A DNA stretch of 64,000 nucleotides. Source: Shinella sp. CPCC 101442 (GTDB lineage Bacteria; Pseudomonadota; Alphaproteobacteria; Rhizobiales; Rhizobiaceae). The DNA is taken from the NCBI RefSeq assembly GCF_024704725.1, contig NZ_JALIQS010000003.1, positions 744,001 to 808,000 of the forward strand, in the 5' to 3' direction. Every line of letters begins with the position of its first letter. Within the stretch, counting starts at the first letter, position 1. Under the pieces are notes generated by a model. It saw nothing but the letters and a program-made list of their open reading frames with translations, was not told the DNA's origin and did not search any database. The position numbers were made by a program, and so were the translations under genes. This document shows, one piece after another, positions 36,881 through 46,543 of this stretch.

Positions 36881-37777
36881 ATGGCGCTCGACTGGGACAA
36901 GCTGCGGATTTTTCATGCCGCGGCCGAGGCGGGCTCGTTCACGCATGCGGCGGACAAGCTGCATCTTTCGCAATCGGCCATCAGCCGTCAGGTGAGCGCG
37001 CTGGAGCAGGATGTCGGCATCAAGCTCTTTCACCGCCATGCCCGCGGCCTGATTCTGACCGAGCAGGGCGAAATCCTCTATCGCACCGCGCATGACGTGC
37101 TGATGAAGCTGGAAAGCGTGCGCGTCCAGCTCACCGAGAACACCGAAAAGCCAAGCGGCAAGCTGCGCATCACCACCACCGTCGGCCTCGGCCAGGGCTG
37201 GCTGACCGACAAGGTGCAGGAATTCCTGGCGCTCTATCCCGACATGCAGGTGCAGCTCATCCTCGACAACGAGGAGCTGGACGTGAACATGCGCCATGCC
37301 GACTGCGCGATCCGCCTGCGTGAACCGCAGCAATCGGATCTCATCCAGCGCCGGCTGTTCACCGTGCACATGCACATCTACGCCGCGCCGTCCTATATCA
37401 ACCGCTACGGCGAGCCGCAGTCGATCGACGATCTCGACAACCACAAGATCATTTCCTTCGGCGAACCGGCACCGAGCTATCTGCTCGACGTGAACTGGCT
37501 GGAAATCGCGGGCCGCGATTCCGACAATCCACGCCCCGCGGTTCTGCAGATCAACAGCCAGACCTCGATCAAGCGCGCGGCCCTGCTTGGAATCGGCATC
37601 GCGATGCTGCCGGACTATATTGTCGGACGCGATCCGGGACTTATCCAGCTGCCCGTCAGCGCCGACATTCCCTCGTTCGACACCTATTTCTGCTATCCGA
37701 GCGAGATGAAAAACTCCGCGAAACTGAAGGTTTTCAGGGACTTCATCGTGGCGAAGGCGCGCAACTGGAACTTCTGA
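36881..37777 (+). CDS. lsrB: LysR family regulator LsrB
   Basis: A 298-residue LysR protein. The winged helix reads LDWDKLRIFHAAAEAGSFTHAADKLHLSQSAISRQVSALEQDVGIKLF, and the effector domain begins near residue 90 (SGKLRITTTVGLGQGWLTDKVQEFLALYPD). Position after trxB and before the tandem AbcR RNAs and arsR matches S. meliloti lsrB, a redox-responsive regulator needed for nodulation and LPS. Cysteines in HADCAIRL and TYFCYPSE are candidate redox sensors. Of two in-frame starts, the ATG at 36881 has GGGGGA upstream. Symbol assigned by context and resemblance. Confidence 0.83.
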   Translation: MALDWDKLRIFHAAAEAGSFTHAADKLHLSQSAISRQVSALEQDVGIKLFHRHARGLILTEQGEILYRTAHDVLMKLESVRVQLTENTEKPSGKLRITTTVGLGQGWLTDKVQEFLALYPDMQVQLILDNEELDVNMRHADCAIRLREPQQSDLIQRRLFTVHMHIYAAPSYINRYGEPQSIDDLDNHKIISFGEPAPSYLLDVNWLEIAGRDSDNPRPAVLQINSQTSIKRAALLGIGIAMLPDYIVGRDPGLIQLPVSADIPSFDTYFCYPSEMKNSAKLKVFRDFIVAKARNWNF

Positions 37778-37868
37778 GACAGGCTCCTCGCAAGACCTGC
37801 GCCTTACGCATGGCTGACATGCACATTAAAAGATTGATGGATGCCCAAAAAACCATCATATCGCACGC

Positions 37869-37989
37869 AGCTGATGCATTTCGGTGGCTTTTTCCTCCCA
37901 GTGCCACCGCACCAGCTGTTCCCCTCTGGAGGTTTTATTACCTTCAAAACTATAAAGGGCCCAAGTTGATCTTGCGGCCCTCTTTTTTT
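37869..37989 (+). ncRNA. abcR: AbcR-family (alpha-r15) small RNA, copy 1
   Basis: Predicted trans-acting Hfq-dependent sRNA of about 120 nt. It contains the anti-Shine-Dalgarno motif CTCCCAG (37895-37901) and the second pairing motif GTTCCCCTC followed by TGGAGG, and ends in a hairpin GGGCC-CAAG...CTTG-GGCCC with T7. Upstream TTGATG (37834) and TCATAT (37856) are 16 bases apart and set the probable start near 37869. In S. meliloti AbcR1 and AbcR2 lie in tandem between lsrB and an arsR gene, the same context as here. They repress ABC-transporter and other mRNAs. Exact 5' end is inferred. Confidence 0.85.
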
Positions 37990-38084
37990 GCCTTGGGACA
38001 GGTGAAACAGATTTTCAACCTTGCTGTGAAACTTGGCACGCGCTTCTCTTGAAGAAACGCAACCCCTGCCCCATATCTAGGACA

Positions 38085-38199
38085 GCCAATGCACATGCGG
38101 TCTTTCTCCTCCCAGTGCCGCGCGTTGGCTGTTCCCCTCTGGAGGTTTTCAACCTTCAAACTTGCAGGGCCCAAGCTTCGCTTGTGGCCCTCTTTTTTT
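38085..38199 (+). ncRNA. abcR: AbcR-family (alpha-r15) small RNA, copy 2
   Basis: Second tandem copy, about 214 bases downstream of the first. It shares CTCCCAGTGCC (38109), GCTGTTCCCCTCTGGAGGTTTT-type central block, ACCTTCAAA and the terminator GGGCCCAAG...CTTG.GGCCC with T7 at 38193-38199. The terminator stem differs in sequence but keeps pairing, and the 5' arm before the first motif is unlike copy 1, which suggests separate control. A TTGAAG (38049) and CATATC (38072) pair 17 bases apart is the probable promoter. Confidence 0.85.
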
Positions 38200-38303
38200 G
38201 CCGATTTTTCTTTTGCAGATTTTTGGGGGTGCCTCTTGTATCGGCAACGCGCGAACCCAATATCGTCATTATACGATACACCAATCGCCGGACCACGATA
38301 GAC

Positions 38304-38609
38304 ATGGACACGCCCGACACCGACGAAATCCTCAAAGCGCTCGCCCATCCGAAGCGGCTGGAGATTCTCGCCTGGCTGAAGGAGCCGCAGGTCCATTTCG
38401 CCGGGCAGGAACATCCCCTGGAATTCGGCGTTTGTGCCGGACAGATCGAAAAGCGCTGCGACCTCTCGCAGTCCACCGTCTCCGCCCATCTCGCCACCCT
38501 GCAGCGTGCCGGTCTCGTGACGACGCGCAAGGTCGGCCAGTGGGTGTTCTTCAAACGCGACGACGAAAAGATCGCGGCCTTTCTCCACCACATCAACAGC
38601 GCCCTGTAG
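38304..38609 (+). CDS. ArsR family transcriptional regulator
   Basis: A 101-residue ArsR/SmtB winged-helix protein: EILKALAHPKRLEILAWLKEP, then CDLSQSTVSAHLATLQRAGLVTTRKVGQWVFFKRDDEKI. Cysteines at CAGQIEKRC flank the recognition region and could sense metal, electrophiles or oxidants. It precedes the Old Yellow Enzyme gene by 33 bases on the same strand, so they likely form an operon with the repressor sensing the electrophile that the reductase removes (as NemR-NemA in E. coli, though NemR is a TetR protein). The frame is open upstream through the sRNA, which is not coding. Confidence 0.88.
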   Translation: MDTPDTDEILKALAHPKRLEILAWLKEPQVHFAGQEHPLEFGVCAGQIEKRCDLSQSTVSAHLATLQRAGLVTTRKVGQWVFFKRDDEKIAAFLHHINSAL

Positions 38610-38642
38610 GCGCGCCCTCTCCCAGCAGAAGAAGGACTACCC

Positions 38643-39764
38643 ATGACCTCGCTCTTCGACCCTCTCAAGATCGGCGACATCCAGCTTGCCAACCGCATCG
38701 TCATGGCGCCGCTGACGCGCAACCGCTCGCCGGGCGCCGTGCCGAACACGCTGAATGCCGCCTATTACGAACAGCGCGCCTCCGCCGGCCTGCTGATCAC
38801 GGAAGCAACCGCCATCTCCCACCAGGGCCAGGGCTATGCCGACGTACCCGGCCTCTACAAGCCGGAAGCGCTCGAAGGCTGGAAGCAGGTCACCGACGCC
38901 GTGCACAAGGCCGGCGGCAAGATCGTCGTGCAGATGTGGCATGTCGGCCGCATCTCGCACGATACGCTGCAGCCCGACGGCGGCAAGCCGGTCGCCCCGT
39001 CGGCAATCCGCGCCAAGTCCAAGACCTACCTGATCAACGCGGACGGCACCGGCAGCTTCGCCGAGACGTCCGAGCCCCGCGCCTTGGAGAAGGACGAACT
39101 CCCCGGCATCATCGAGGACTATCGCCGCGCCGCACGCGCTGCCATCGATGCCGGCTTCGACGGCGTCGAAATTCATGCTGCCAACGGTTATCTGATCGAC
39201 CAGTTCCTGCGCTCCGGCAGCAACCAGCGCACGGATGAGTATGGCGGCTCGATCGAAAACCGCGCCCGCCTGCTCTTCCAGGTGGTCGATGCCATCACCG
39301 CGGAAATCGGCGCCGGCCGCACCGCGATCCGCATCTCGCCGGTCACCCCGGCCAATGACGCCTCGGATCCGAACCCGCAGCCGCTCTTCACCCATGTGGT
39401 CGAAGGTCTCGCCAAGTATGACCTCGCCTACATCCACATCATCGAAGGCGCCACCGGCGGCCCGCGTGACCATCAGCAGGGCGACACGCCCTTCGACTAT
39501 GTCGCACTGCGCGCAGCCTACCAGGCGGCCGGCGGCAAGGCGGCCTGGATGGTCAACAACGGCTACAACCGGGAACTCGCCATCGATGCCGTGGAAAGCG
39601 GCAAGGCCGATCTCGTCGCCTTCGGCAAGCTCTTCATCTCCAACCCCGACCTGGTGGAGCGCCTGAAGAACGACACCGTGCTGAACGCTCCGGATCAGGC
39701 GACCTTCTACGGCGGCGGCGCCAAGGGCTATACGGACTATCCGGTGCTGGAAAACGTCGCCTGA
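38643..39764 (+). CDS. nemA: Old Yellow Enzyme family NADH:flavin oxidoreductase (NemA-like)
   Basis: A 373-residue FMN barrel of the OYE family. LFDPLKIGDIQLANRIVMAPLTRNRS opens it, QMWHVGRISH holds the FMN region, EIHAANGYLIDQFLRSGSNQRTDEYGGSIENRARLLFQVVDAI is the family signature with the catalytic tyrosine and active-site HN-type pair, and VAFGKLFISNPDLVERLK near the end binds the phosphate. It reduces activated alkenes, N-ethylmaleimide and nitro compounds with NAD(P)H. AAGGA precedes the ATG. It follows arsR and is terminated by the hairpin at 39855. Confidence 0.92.
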   Translation: MTSLFDPLKIGDIQLANRIVMAPLTRNRSPGAVPNTLNAAYYEQRASAGLLITEATAISHQGQGYADVPGLYKPEALEGWKQVTDAVHKAGGKIVVQMWHVGRISHDTLQPDGGKPVAPSAIRAKSKTYLINADGTGSFAETSEPRALEKDELPGIIEDYRRAARAAIDAGFDGVEIHAANGYLIDQFLRSGSNQRTDEYGGSIENRARLLFQVVDAITAEIGAGRTAIRISPVTPANDASDPNPQPLFTHVVEGLAKYDLAYIHIIEGATGGPRDHQQGDTPFDYVALRAAYQAAGGKAAWMVNNGYNRELAIDAVESGKADLVAFGKLFISNPDLVERLKNDTVLNAPDQATFYGGGAKGYTDYPVLENVA

Positions 39765-39854
39765 CGTTTCCGCTCCTTAACGGCGGCTAGCCGCACCTTC
39801 CCGGCCTGCCTCGCCTCACGAGGGCCATGACCGGAACGGAGCAGGCACTGCCTG

Positions 39855-39892
39855 ACGCCCGCGGAATCCTGCTCCGCGGGCGTTTTCTTTTT
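39855..39892 (+). terminator. Rho-independent terminator after nemA
   Basis: An 11-bp stem ACGCCCGCGGA/TCCGCGGGCGT with a 7-base loop is followed by TTTCTTTTT. Confidence 0.85.
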
Positions 39893-39941
39893 GCGCGCCT
39901 CGTCTACATCTACGGTTAGACATTTGAGGAGCCCACCGCCC

Positions 39942-41036
39942 ATGCTCTACAGCCTCTCGAAGGAACGTTTCCTCTTCGTCGGCCTTGCCGCCGCGATCGC
40001 CGCCTATGCGACGGAGCACAACGTTCTGGAAATGGGGCGCCTCCCTATGCTGATGGCCGCCTTCGCGCTGGTCGTTGCCATCATCCTCGTCTCGACACGC
40101 ATCGCCCACCATGCGGAAATCCTCGCCTCCAAGGTCGGCGATCCCTACGGCACGATGATCCTGACGCTCTCGGCGGTGCTGGTTGAGGTGGTGGTGCTCG
40201 CCATCATGATGCAGGGCGAGAGCTCGCCGACACTGGTGCGCGACACGATCTACGCGGCTGTTATGCTCGACATCAACGGCATCCTCGGCCTGGCCGCGCT
40301 GCTCGGCGGCATCCGCCATGGCGAGCAGCCCTACAACGACGATTCGGGAAAGACCTACGGTGTGATGATCCTGACCGCCATGGGCATTTCCATGGTCGTG
40401 CCGGAATTCGTGCCGCGCGAAAGCTGGCACCTCTATTCCGCCTTCACCATCGGCGCCATGATCGCGCTCTATGGCGTCTTCCTGCGCATGCAGGTCGGGC
40501 CGCACAGCTACTTCTTCAGCTACGCCTATCCCCGCGCCGAGCGGAAGGAAGGTCTGCCGAGCAAGGCGCCGGACGAAAGCGAGCCCACCACCTTCTCGAT
40601 CGTCGTCATCCTCATCGGCGTGGTGCTGATCGGTGCGCTCGCCGAGGTCATGTCCGTGCTGCTCGGCGCCGGTCTGAAGGGCTCCGGCGCACCCCCGGCG
40701 CTGATGGCCGTCATCGTCGCCGCCATCTCCGCCGCCCCGGAAATCCTGACCGCGTTGCGCGCGGCCCTTGCCAACCGCATGCAGTCCGTCGTCAACATCG
40801 CCATGGGCGCGTCGCTCTCGACGGTCATCCTCACGGTTCCCGTCATGGAGGCGATCGCCCTCTATACCGGCCAGCCCTTCGTCATGGCCATGTCGCCGAC
40901 CCAGACGGTAATGGTCGCCATCACGCTCATTGCCGCGGCCATCAATCTCAACGACGGCGAGACGAACGCCATCGAAGGCATGACGCACTTCATCCTCTTT
41001 GCCACCTTCATCATGCTGACGGCGATCGGGCTTTGA
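39942..41036 (+). CDS. Calcium/proton-type ionic transporter (y4hA/ChaA-like)
   Basis: A 364-residue membrane protein with about eleven segments in two inverted halves, the CaCA exchanger layout. Two alpha-repeats are recognised: LSAVLVEVVVLAIMM (with acidic E) in the first half and VIVAAISAAPEILTALRAALANRM in the second, where the acidic residues bind cations. Rhizobial members are named y4hA after plasmid pNGR234a. It probably exchanges Ca2+, Na+ or K+ for protons across the inner membrane. GAGGAG precedes the ATG at a somewhat long spacing. Confidence 0.87.
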   Translation: MLYSLSKERFLFVGLAAAIAAYATEHNVLEMGRLPMLMAAFALVVAIILVSTRIAHHAEILASKVGDPYGTMILTLSAVLVEVVVLAIMMQGESSPTLVRDTIYAAVMLDINGILGLAALLGGIRHGEQPYNDDSGKTYGVMILTAMGISMVVPEFVPRESWHLYSAFTIGAMIALYGVFLRMQVGPHSYFFSYAYPRAERKEGLPSKAPDESEPTTFSIVVILIGVVLIGALAEVMSVLLGAGLKGSGAPPALMAVIVAAISAAPEILTALRAALANRMQSVVNIAMGASLSTVILTVPVMEAIALYTGQPFVMAMSPTQTVMVAITLIAAAINLNDGETNAIEGMTHFILFATFIMLTAIGL

Positions 41037-41037
41037 C

Positions 41038-41069
41038 GAAAAAACCCGCCGTCTCCGGCGGGTTTTTCA
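41038..41069. terminator. Bidirectional terminator between y4hA-like gene and aatA
   Basis: An 11-bp stem AAAACCCGCCG/CGGCGGGTTTT with loop TCTC and T-runs on both strands serves the two convergent genes. Confidence 0.85.
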
Positions 41070-41089
41070 TTTCAGATCGACGGAGGTGC

Positions 41090-42604
<1,515 letters not shown>

Positions 42605-43516
42605 ATGGTGCGCCGTATGAGCATCTTTTCCAATCTCGTCCGGCAGGCGGACGGCGCCTTCAGTGCTCTTTACGGGCCGTATCTTCTGCAATCGGCACTT
42701 CAGCCAATCTTCACCGAACGGGCGGATGGTCGTTTGCAGATCGCCGTGCTGAAGGGCCTTGTTCGCGCCAGCACCAATGGCGTGCCCTGCTCGCCGACCG
42801 ACTTTTTCCAATATGTGCCGGAAGACGAGCGCGCGGCGGTGGACGGCCTCTGCCGCAGCCTGCATATCCTGAACGCCGGCGCGCTCGGCCGCCGCGATGC
42901 CGCGCTCATCGTCAATTTCAACGGCGGGCTCTACAGGACGCCCCAGGCGATCCGTCATGAACTCGAACGTCTCCGGCTTTCGGCGCACGAGGCCGGCCTG
43001 CCGCCGGCGCGCATCGCCTGCGAGCTCCGCGAGCACCCCGAAGACGAGCCCGACGAGCTCGCCCATTTCGCCGCACGGCTGCACGAGGGTGGTTTTTCCA
43101 TCGCCATCGACGACTATACCGGCGAGGATCATGACCTCGCGCGGCTGCAAAGCCTCCAGCCGCAATTCGTGACCTTCGACACAGCCTGGCTGCAGGATTT
43201 TTCCGAGAACTCCGCGGGCCTTGCCCTGCTCAGGGTTCTCATCGGCCAGTTCAACACCAAGAACATCCGTGCCATCGTCACCGGCATCGAGGATCCCGAC
43301 ATGATCGCCCGCTGCCGCGACATGGGCGGACCGCTGATGCAGGGCTATTTGCTCGCCCGCCCGGAAATCGCCCCGACGAGCTTCAATCTCACCTTCCCCG
43401 AGATTGAGGACGAGCCGCGGGAAACCATCCGTGAAGCCCCCTTCGCAGGCCATTCGACGGCGCCTGAGCCGCGCGCCCTGCGGCCCCTCAGGCAATTTGG
43501 CAGAAGGGGTGCCTAG
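42605..43516 (+). CDS. Degenerate EAL-domain protein
   Basis: A 303-residue protein with one EAL (cyclic-di-GMP phosphodiesterase) fold and no other domain. Family landmarks are present (LQPIFTERADGRLQIAVLKGLVR near residue 29, VNFNGGLY near 102, CELREHPED near 135, IAIDDYTGEDHD near 165, GPLMQGYLLARP near 240). The catalytic glutamate position of E-x-L-x-R reads alanine (AVLKG), the lysine of the usual K-I-D motif is missing (VTFDTA), and the late E-G-V-E motif reads VTGIED. It probably binds c-di-GMP or a partner rather than cutting it. ATG at 42617 is an alternative start. Tail is proline-rich and disordered. Confidence 0.75.
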   Translation: MVRRMSIFSNLVRQADGAFSALYGPYLLQSALQPIFTERADGRLQIAVLKGLVRASTNGVPCSPTDFFQYVPEDERAAVDGLCRSLHILNAGALGRRDAALIVNFNGGLYRTPQAIRHELERLRLSAHEAGLPPARIACELREHPEDEPDELAHFAARLHEGGFSIAIDDYTGEDHDLARLQSLQPQFVTFDTAWLQDFSENSAGLALLRVLIGQFNTKNIRAIVTGIEDPDMIARCRDMGGPLMQGYLLARPEIAPTSFNLTFPEIEDEPRETIREAPFAGHSTAPEPRALRPLRQFGRRGA

Positions 43517-43683
43517 AACGGGAAAGCAGGCCGCTCTATTCGCCGGAAAGGACTGAAAATCCTGCTTTTTCGATCCGCCATCTTTTCGCCGCAATAAATG
43601 TCGGCCCTTGCCGCAATTCGGTCCTTGTCGCGCCGATTTCGGCGGGCCTTTTCAGTATTGCAAAAAGCGAGGAAGACTGGGGG

Positions 43684-43896
43684 ATGACGATGTTTCTGGA
43701 TGATGAAAAGGTGGGCAGCAGCCCAAAGGCACGAGAGTCCCGCGCGCTGTTCCTGATCGCCATGACGGCGCTGGTCGCCTGCATTGCCATGGTCATCGGC
43801 CTCATGTCGCCGCCATCAGCCGCAATCGGGCTCGACGCCATCACCACGTCGGGCATCCCGACCACCGCTTCACAGCTCGACCCCACGCAAAAGTGA
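43684..43896 (+). CDS. Small single-pass membrane protein
   Basis: A 70-residue frame with a hydrophilic N-terminus (about 22 residues), one hydrophobic segment (ALFLIAMTALVACIAMVIGLM) and a short polar tail. GAGGAAG lies nine bases before the ATG. Codon bias is typical of the genome. No family recognised. It sits between the EAL protein and the PQQ dehydrogenase on the same strand but is probably independent of both. Confidence 0.55.
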   Translation: MTMFLDDEKVGSSPKARESRALFLIAMTALVACIAMVIGLMSPPSAAIGLDAITTSGIPTTASQLDPTQK

Positions 43897-43969
43897 CCCC
43901 ACCCGCCGGCATCGCCCTTGAAAGCGATCCGGCTCTGGGCCAGTTATCGGCAAAGGGTTGGAGACTGCG

Positions 43970-45136
43970 ATGCGTCGGCATGGACTGGACTTAAAGGGCA
44001 TTTTTGCGGGCGTGATGATCCCCCTCCTCCTCGCAGCCACCCTCGGCACCGCATACGCCGCTGATCCCATCGAAATCCCCAGCAAGAAAGTTTCCCTCGT
44101 TGTCGAGACGCTGGCGACCGGTCTCAAGCAGCCCTGGTCCGTCGAGGTCCTGCCCGATGGCAGCTATATCGTCTCCGAGAAACAGGGCACGCTTCGTCTT
44201 GTGAAGGACGGCACGGTCTCGTCGCCGGTCGGCGGCGTCCCGCCGGTCGCGACCGAGGGCCAGGGTGGCCTGCTCGACATTGCACTTGCCCCGGATTTTG
44301 CCACCAGCCGCACGCTTTACTTCACCTACAGTGCCAGCGACAGCGGCGGTGCCGGCACCGCGCTCGCCAAGGCGCGGCTGTCAGACGACGGCACGCGGCT
44401 TGAGGATGTAGCACGCCTGTTCCTGATGAGCCGCCTCACCACCCGCGGCCAGCATTTCGGCTCGCGCATCGCCATCGCCAAGGATGGCAGCCTGTTCTTC
44501 GGCATCGGCGACCGGGGCGAGGAGATGCGCGCGCAGGATCCGCGCGACCACGCCGGCGCCATCCTGCATATCAATCCGGACGGCACCCCGCATGCCGACA
44601 ATCCCTTCCTCGGGGCAGCCGATGGTCTGGCGGAAATCTGGTCAAAGGGTCACCGCAACCCGCAGGGCCTGACCATCGATCCCAAGGACGGCATGCTGCT
44701 TTCGGCCGAACACGGCGCGCGCGGCGGCGACGAGGTGAACGTGCCACAGCCCGGCCGCAACTACGGCTGGCCGCGCGTCTCCTATGGCCGACACTATTCC
44801 GGCGCGGAATTCGAGCTTGGCTCCTCCGCCGAAGGCTACGAACCGCCACTCTATTACTGGGATCCGTCCATCGCGCCCGGTGCGATCGCCGTCTATCGCG
44901 GCGCGATGTTCCCGGAATGGGACGGCAATCTTCTCGTGGCCGCGCTGAAGTTCCAGCTGCTCGCCCGACTGGAACGCGACGAGAGCGGCGCGGTGATCTC
45001 GGAAGAACGCCTGTTTGACGGGCAATTCGGTCGTATCCGCGACGTCGTCGTCGCCCCGGACGGCGCCCTTCTGCTCCTGACCGACGATGCCGAGGGCGCA
45101 TTGCTGCGCGTCTCGCGCGCCAGCGCAACCGAGTAA
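43970..45136 (+). CDS. PQQ-dependent soluble aldose sugar dehydrogenase
   Basis: A 388-residue six-bladed beta-propeller of the sGDH/YliI (Asd) family with signal peptide (cleavage about YAA-DP). Landmarks are LKQPWSVEVLPDGSYIVSEKQGTLRLV near residue 50, GGLLDIALAPDF with the first blade loop, RGQHFGSRIAIAKDG with the catalytic His region, FGIGDRGEE, GHRNPQGLTIDP and HGARGGDEVNV near the metal and PQQ site. It oxidises aldose sugars in the periplasm and needs PQQ made or imported elsewhere. Start: ATG at 43970 after GGAGA; a TTG four codons upstream is open. Confidence 0.88.
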   Translation: MRRHGLDLKGIFAGVMIPLLLAATLGTAYAADPIEIPSKKVSLVVETLATGLKQPWSVEVLPDGSYIVSEKQGTLRLVKDGTVSSPVGGVPPVATEGQGGLLDIALAPDFATSRTLYFTYSASDSGGAGTALAKARLSDDGTRLEDVARLFLMSRLTTRGQHFGSRIAIAKDGSLFFGIGDRGEEMRAQDPRDHAGAILHINPDGTPHADNPFLGAADGLAEIWSKGHRNPQGLTIDPKDGMLLSAEHGARGGDEVNVPQPGRNYGWPRVSYGRHYSGAEFELGSSAEGYEPPLYYWDPSIAPGAIAVYRGAMFPEWDGNLLVAALKFQLLARLERDESGAVISEERLFDGQFGRIRDVVVAPDGALLLLTDDAEGALLRVSRASATE

Positions 45137-45673
45137 CTTCCGTTTGGCCGGAAAACCGTGCAGCTGACAGCAGGCACGCCCCCCATTGCGATGCTTGCTG
45201 TAGAAATCCGGACCGGAGCTCCGCAAAGCTACAGCGACCGGCCGATCCAAGTATGACGACATCAATGCACCGCCGCATGTCTTTCGGCGGCGCAATATAA
45301 ATCATACTAAAACGAGCAAAGCCTCGTAAAATCTGCGGTATTTTTCGGCAGTCGCCCGGAAATTGGCCAAAGTGAGGCGCGCCCCGCGCATGTTAAAACT
45401 TTTGCTTGCCAATTCAAGATAAACACATCAATCTTGCGCCGTTCGGGCAATTTGCGAACACGGGAAGACCTTGAATAAAAGCGCGCCGGAGACGCGAAAC
45501 AATTCCGGGCAGCCAAGATCTGGATGGTTCCTATGGGAATCGTGCGGTTGGCTGGCTGCGGTGAAAACAGGACCCTTTCCTCAACCTCGAGAACTGCCTG
45601 CCTAACGCCCCTCGGGGCAAAACTACATGCTGCCCGCCGCCAATATACGGGCAGAGAGAAAAGGACCTGACGC
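45137..45673. other. Non-coding region with cold-shock leader
   Basis: This 537-base region has no gene. Its last part must contain the cspA promoter and 5' leader; the leader is probably long, as is usual for cold-shock mRNAs, and contains several short GC-rich hairpins (for example around 45590-45630). I could not place the promoter with confidence. Confidence 0.45.
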
Positions 45674-45889
45674 ATGGCCGAGACTGGCACTGTTAAATTC
45701 TTCAACACCGAAAAGGGCTTTGGCTTCATCAAGCCCGACAACGGTGGTGCGGACATCTTCGTACATATTTCCGCTGTACAGGCTTCCGGCCTGAACGGCC
45801 TTTCTGAAAACCAGAAGGTAAGCTTCGACACGGAACCCGATCGCCGCGGCAAAGGCCCGAAGGCGGTCAACCTGCAGATCGACGGCTGA
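45674..45889 (+). CDS. cspA: Cold-shock protein (CspA family)
   Basis: A 71-residue cold-shock domain covering the whole protein. RNP1 reads KGFGFIKP and RNP2 reads DIFVHISAV, with the usual [18 protein letters not shown] start. It binds single-stranded nucleic acid and acts as an RNA chaperone. AAGGA precedes the ATG. It is followed at 45917 by a terminator and preceded by a long leader, so regulation may be at the RNA level. Rhizobia carry several paralogues, so the symbol is generic. Confidence 0.94.
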   Translation: MAETGTVKFFNTEKGFGFIKPDNGGADIFVHISAVQASGLNGLSENQKVSFDTEPDRRGKGPKAVNLQIDG

Positions 45890-45916
45890 GCCGGAACAAT
45901 CTCAGGATTTTCAAGT

Positions 45917-45947
45917 TGAAGCCCGGCAGTGATGCCGGGTTTTTTTG
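45917..45947 (+). terminator. Rho-independent terminator after cspA
   Basis: A 7-bp stem CCCGGCA/TGCCGGG with loop GTGA is followed by T7. Confidence 0.85.
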
Positions 45948-46025
45948 TTCAGCCTCCGTTCAGCCTCACTCTTCTAGTTTTTTCCCATCGACCGGCGATG
46001 GGGCCGGGTCCAAAGGATTAACGTC

Positions 46026-46487
46026 ATGAACACAGTCCTCAAGACAATCGTGCTCTCGCTTGCCGTTGCCGCAACGACACTCACCGCCACGGCCGGCGTC
46101 GTCGAAGCGCGCGATCGCAACCGGGATGGTTACTGGCGCGAAGGCAACGACGGTTATCGCGACCGCAGGCCGCGTCGCCATCACCGTGACCACAATGGCC
46201 GCGACGCCGTCATCGGCGGTGCGCTCGGTCTTGCCACCGGTGTCATCATCGGCGGTGCACTGGCCAACCAGCCGCGCTACAGCGAGCCTCGCTATGTGGA
46301 ACCGGACTATTATCCGGAACCCGAACCCCGCGTGATCTATCGCCGCCAGCCGGTCTACACGCCGAGCTACGAGCCCTGGACCCAGTCCTGGTTCGATTAT
46401 TGCTCGCAGCGCTACCGCTCGTTCAACCCGCGCAGCGGCACCTTCGTCGGCTATGACGGTCGCGAGCATTTCTGCACCGCCGGCTGA
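46026..46487 (+). CDS. BA14K-family secreted protein
   Basis: A 153-residue protein with a signal peptide (cleavage near VEA-RD), an Arg/His/Asp-rich segment, one glycine-rich hydrophobic helix (GGALGLATGVIIGGALA, residues about 63-80) and a C-terminal BA14K motif W-F-D-Y-C-S-Q-R-Y-R-S-F-N-P-R-S-G-T-F with GYDGREHFC. The last domain is known from a Brucella immunoreactive lectin-like protein and from many rhizobia; its role here is unproven. AAAGGA precedes the ATG. It is periplasmic or inner-membrane anchored. Confidence 0.87.
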   Translation: MNTVLKTIVLSLAVAATTLTATAGVVEARDRNRDGYWREGNDGYRDRRPRRHHRDHNGRDAVIGGALGLATGVIIGGALANQPRYSEPRYVEPDYYPEPEPRVIYRRQPVYTPSYEPWTQSWFDYCSQRYRSFNPRSGTFVGYDGREHFCTAG

Positions 46488-46505
46488 TAGCTGGTCGGTT
46501 CCATC

Positions 46506-46539
46506 AAAAAGGCGGGTGCCATTCGGCACCCGCCTTTTT
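46506..46539. terminator. Bidirectional terminator between BA14K gene and MBL gene
   Basis: A 15-bp stem starting AAAAAGGCGGGTGCC with loop ATTC and T-runs on both strands lies between the two convergent genes. Confidence 0.9.
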
Positions 46540-46543
46540 CGTT

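Noticed and set aside
37810-38052. An 80-codon frame between lsrB and arsR
   Set aside because: It crosses the AbcR-like sRNA and its terminator; the RNA features explain the sequence better.
37780-38200. CRISPR or tandem-repeat array
   Set aside because: Only two units about 214 bases apart, each with promoter and terminator; they are duplicated small RNA genes.
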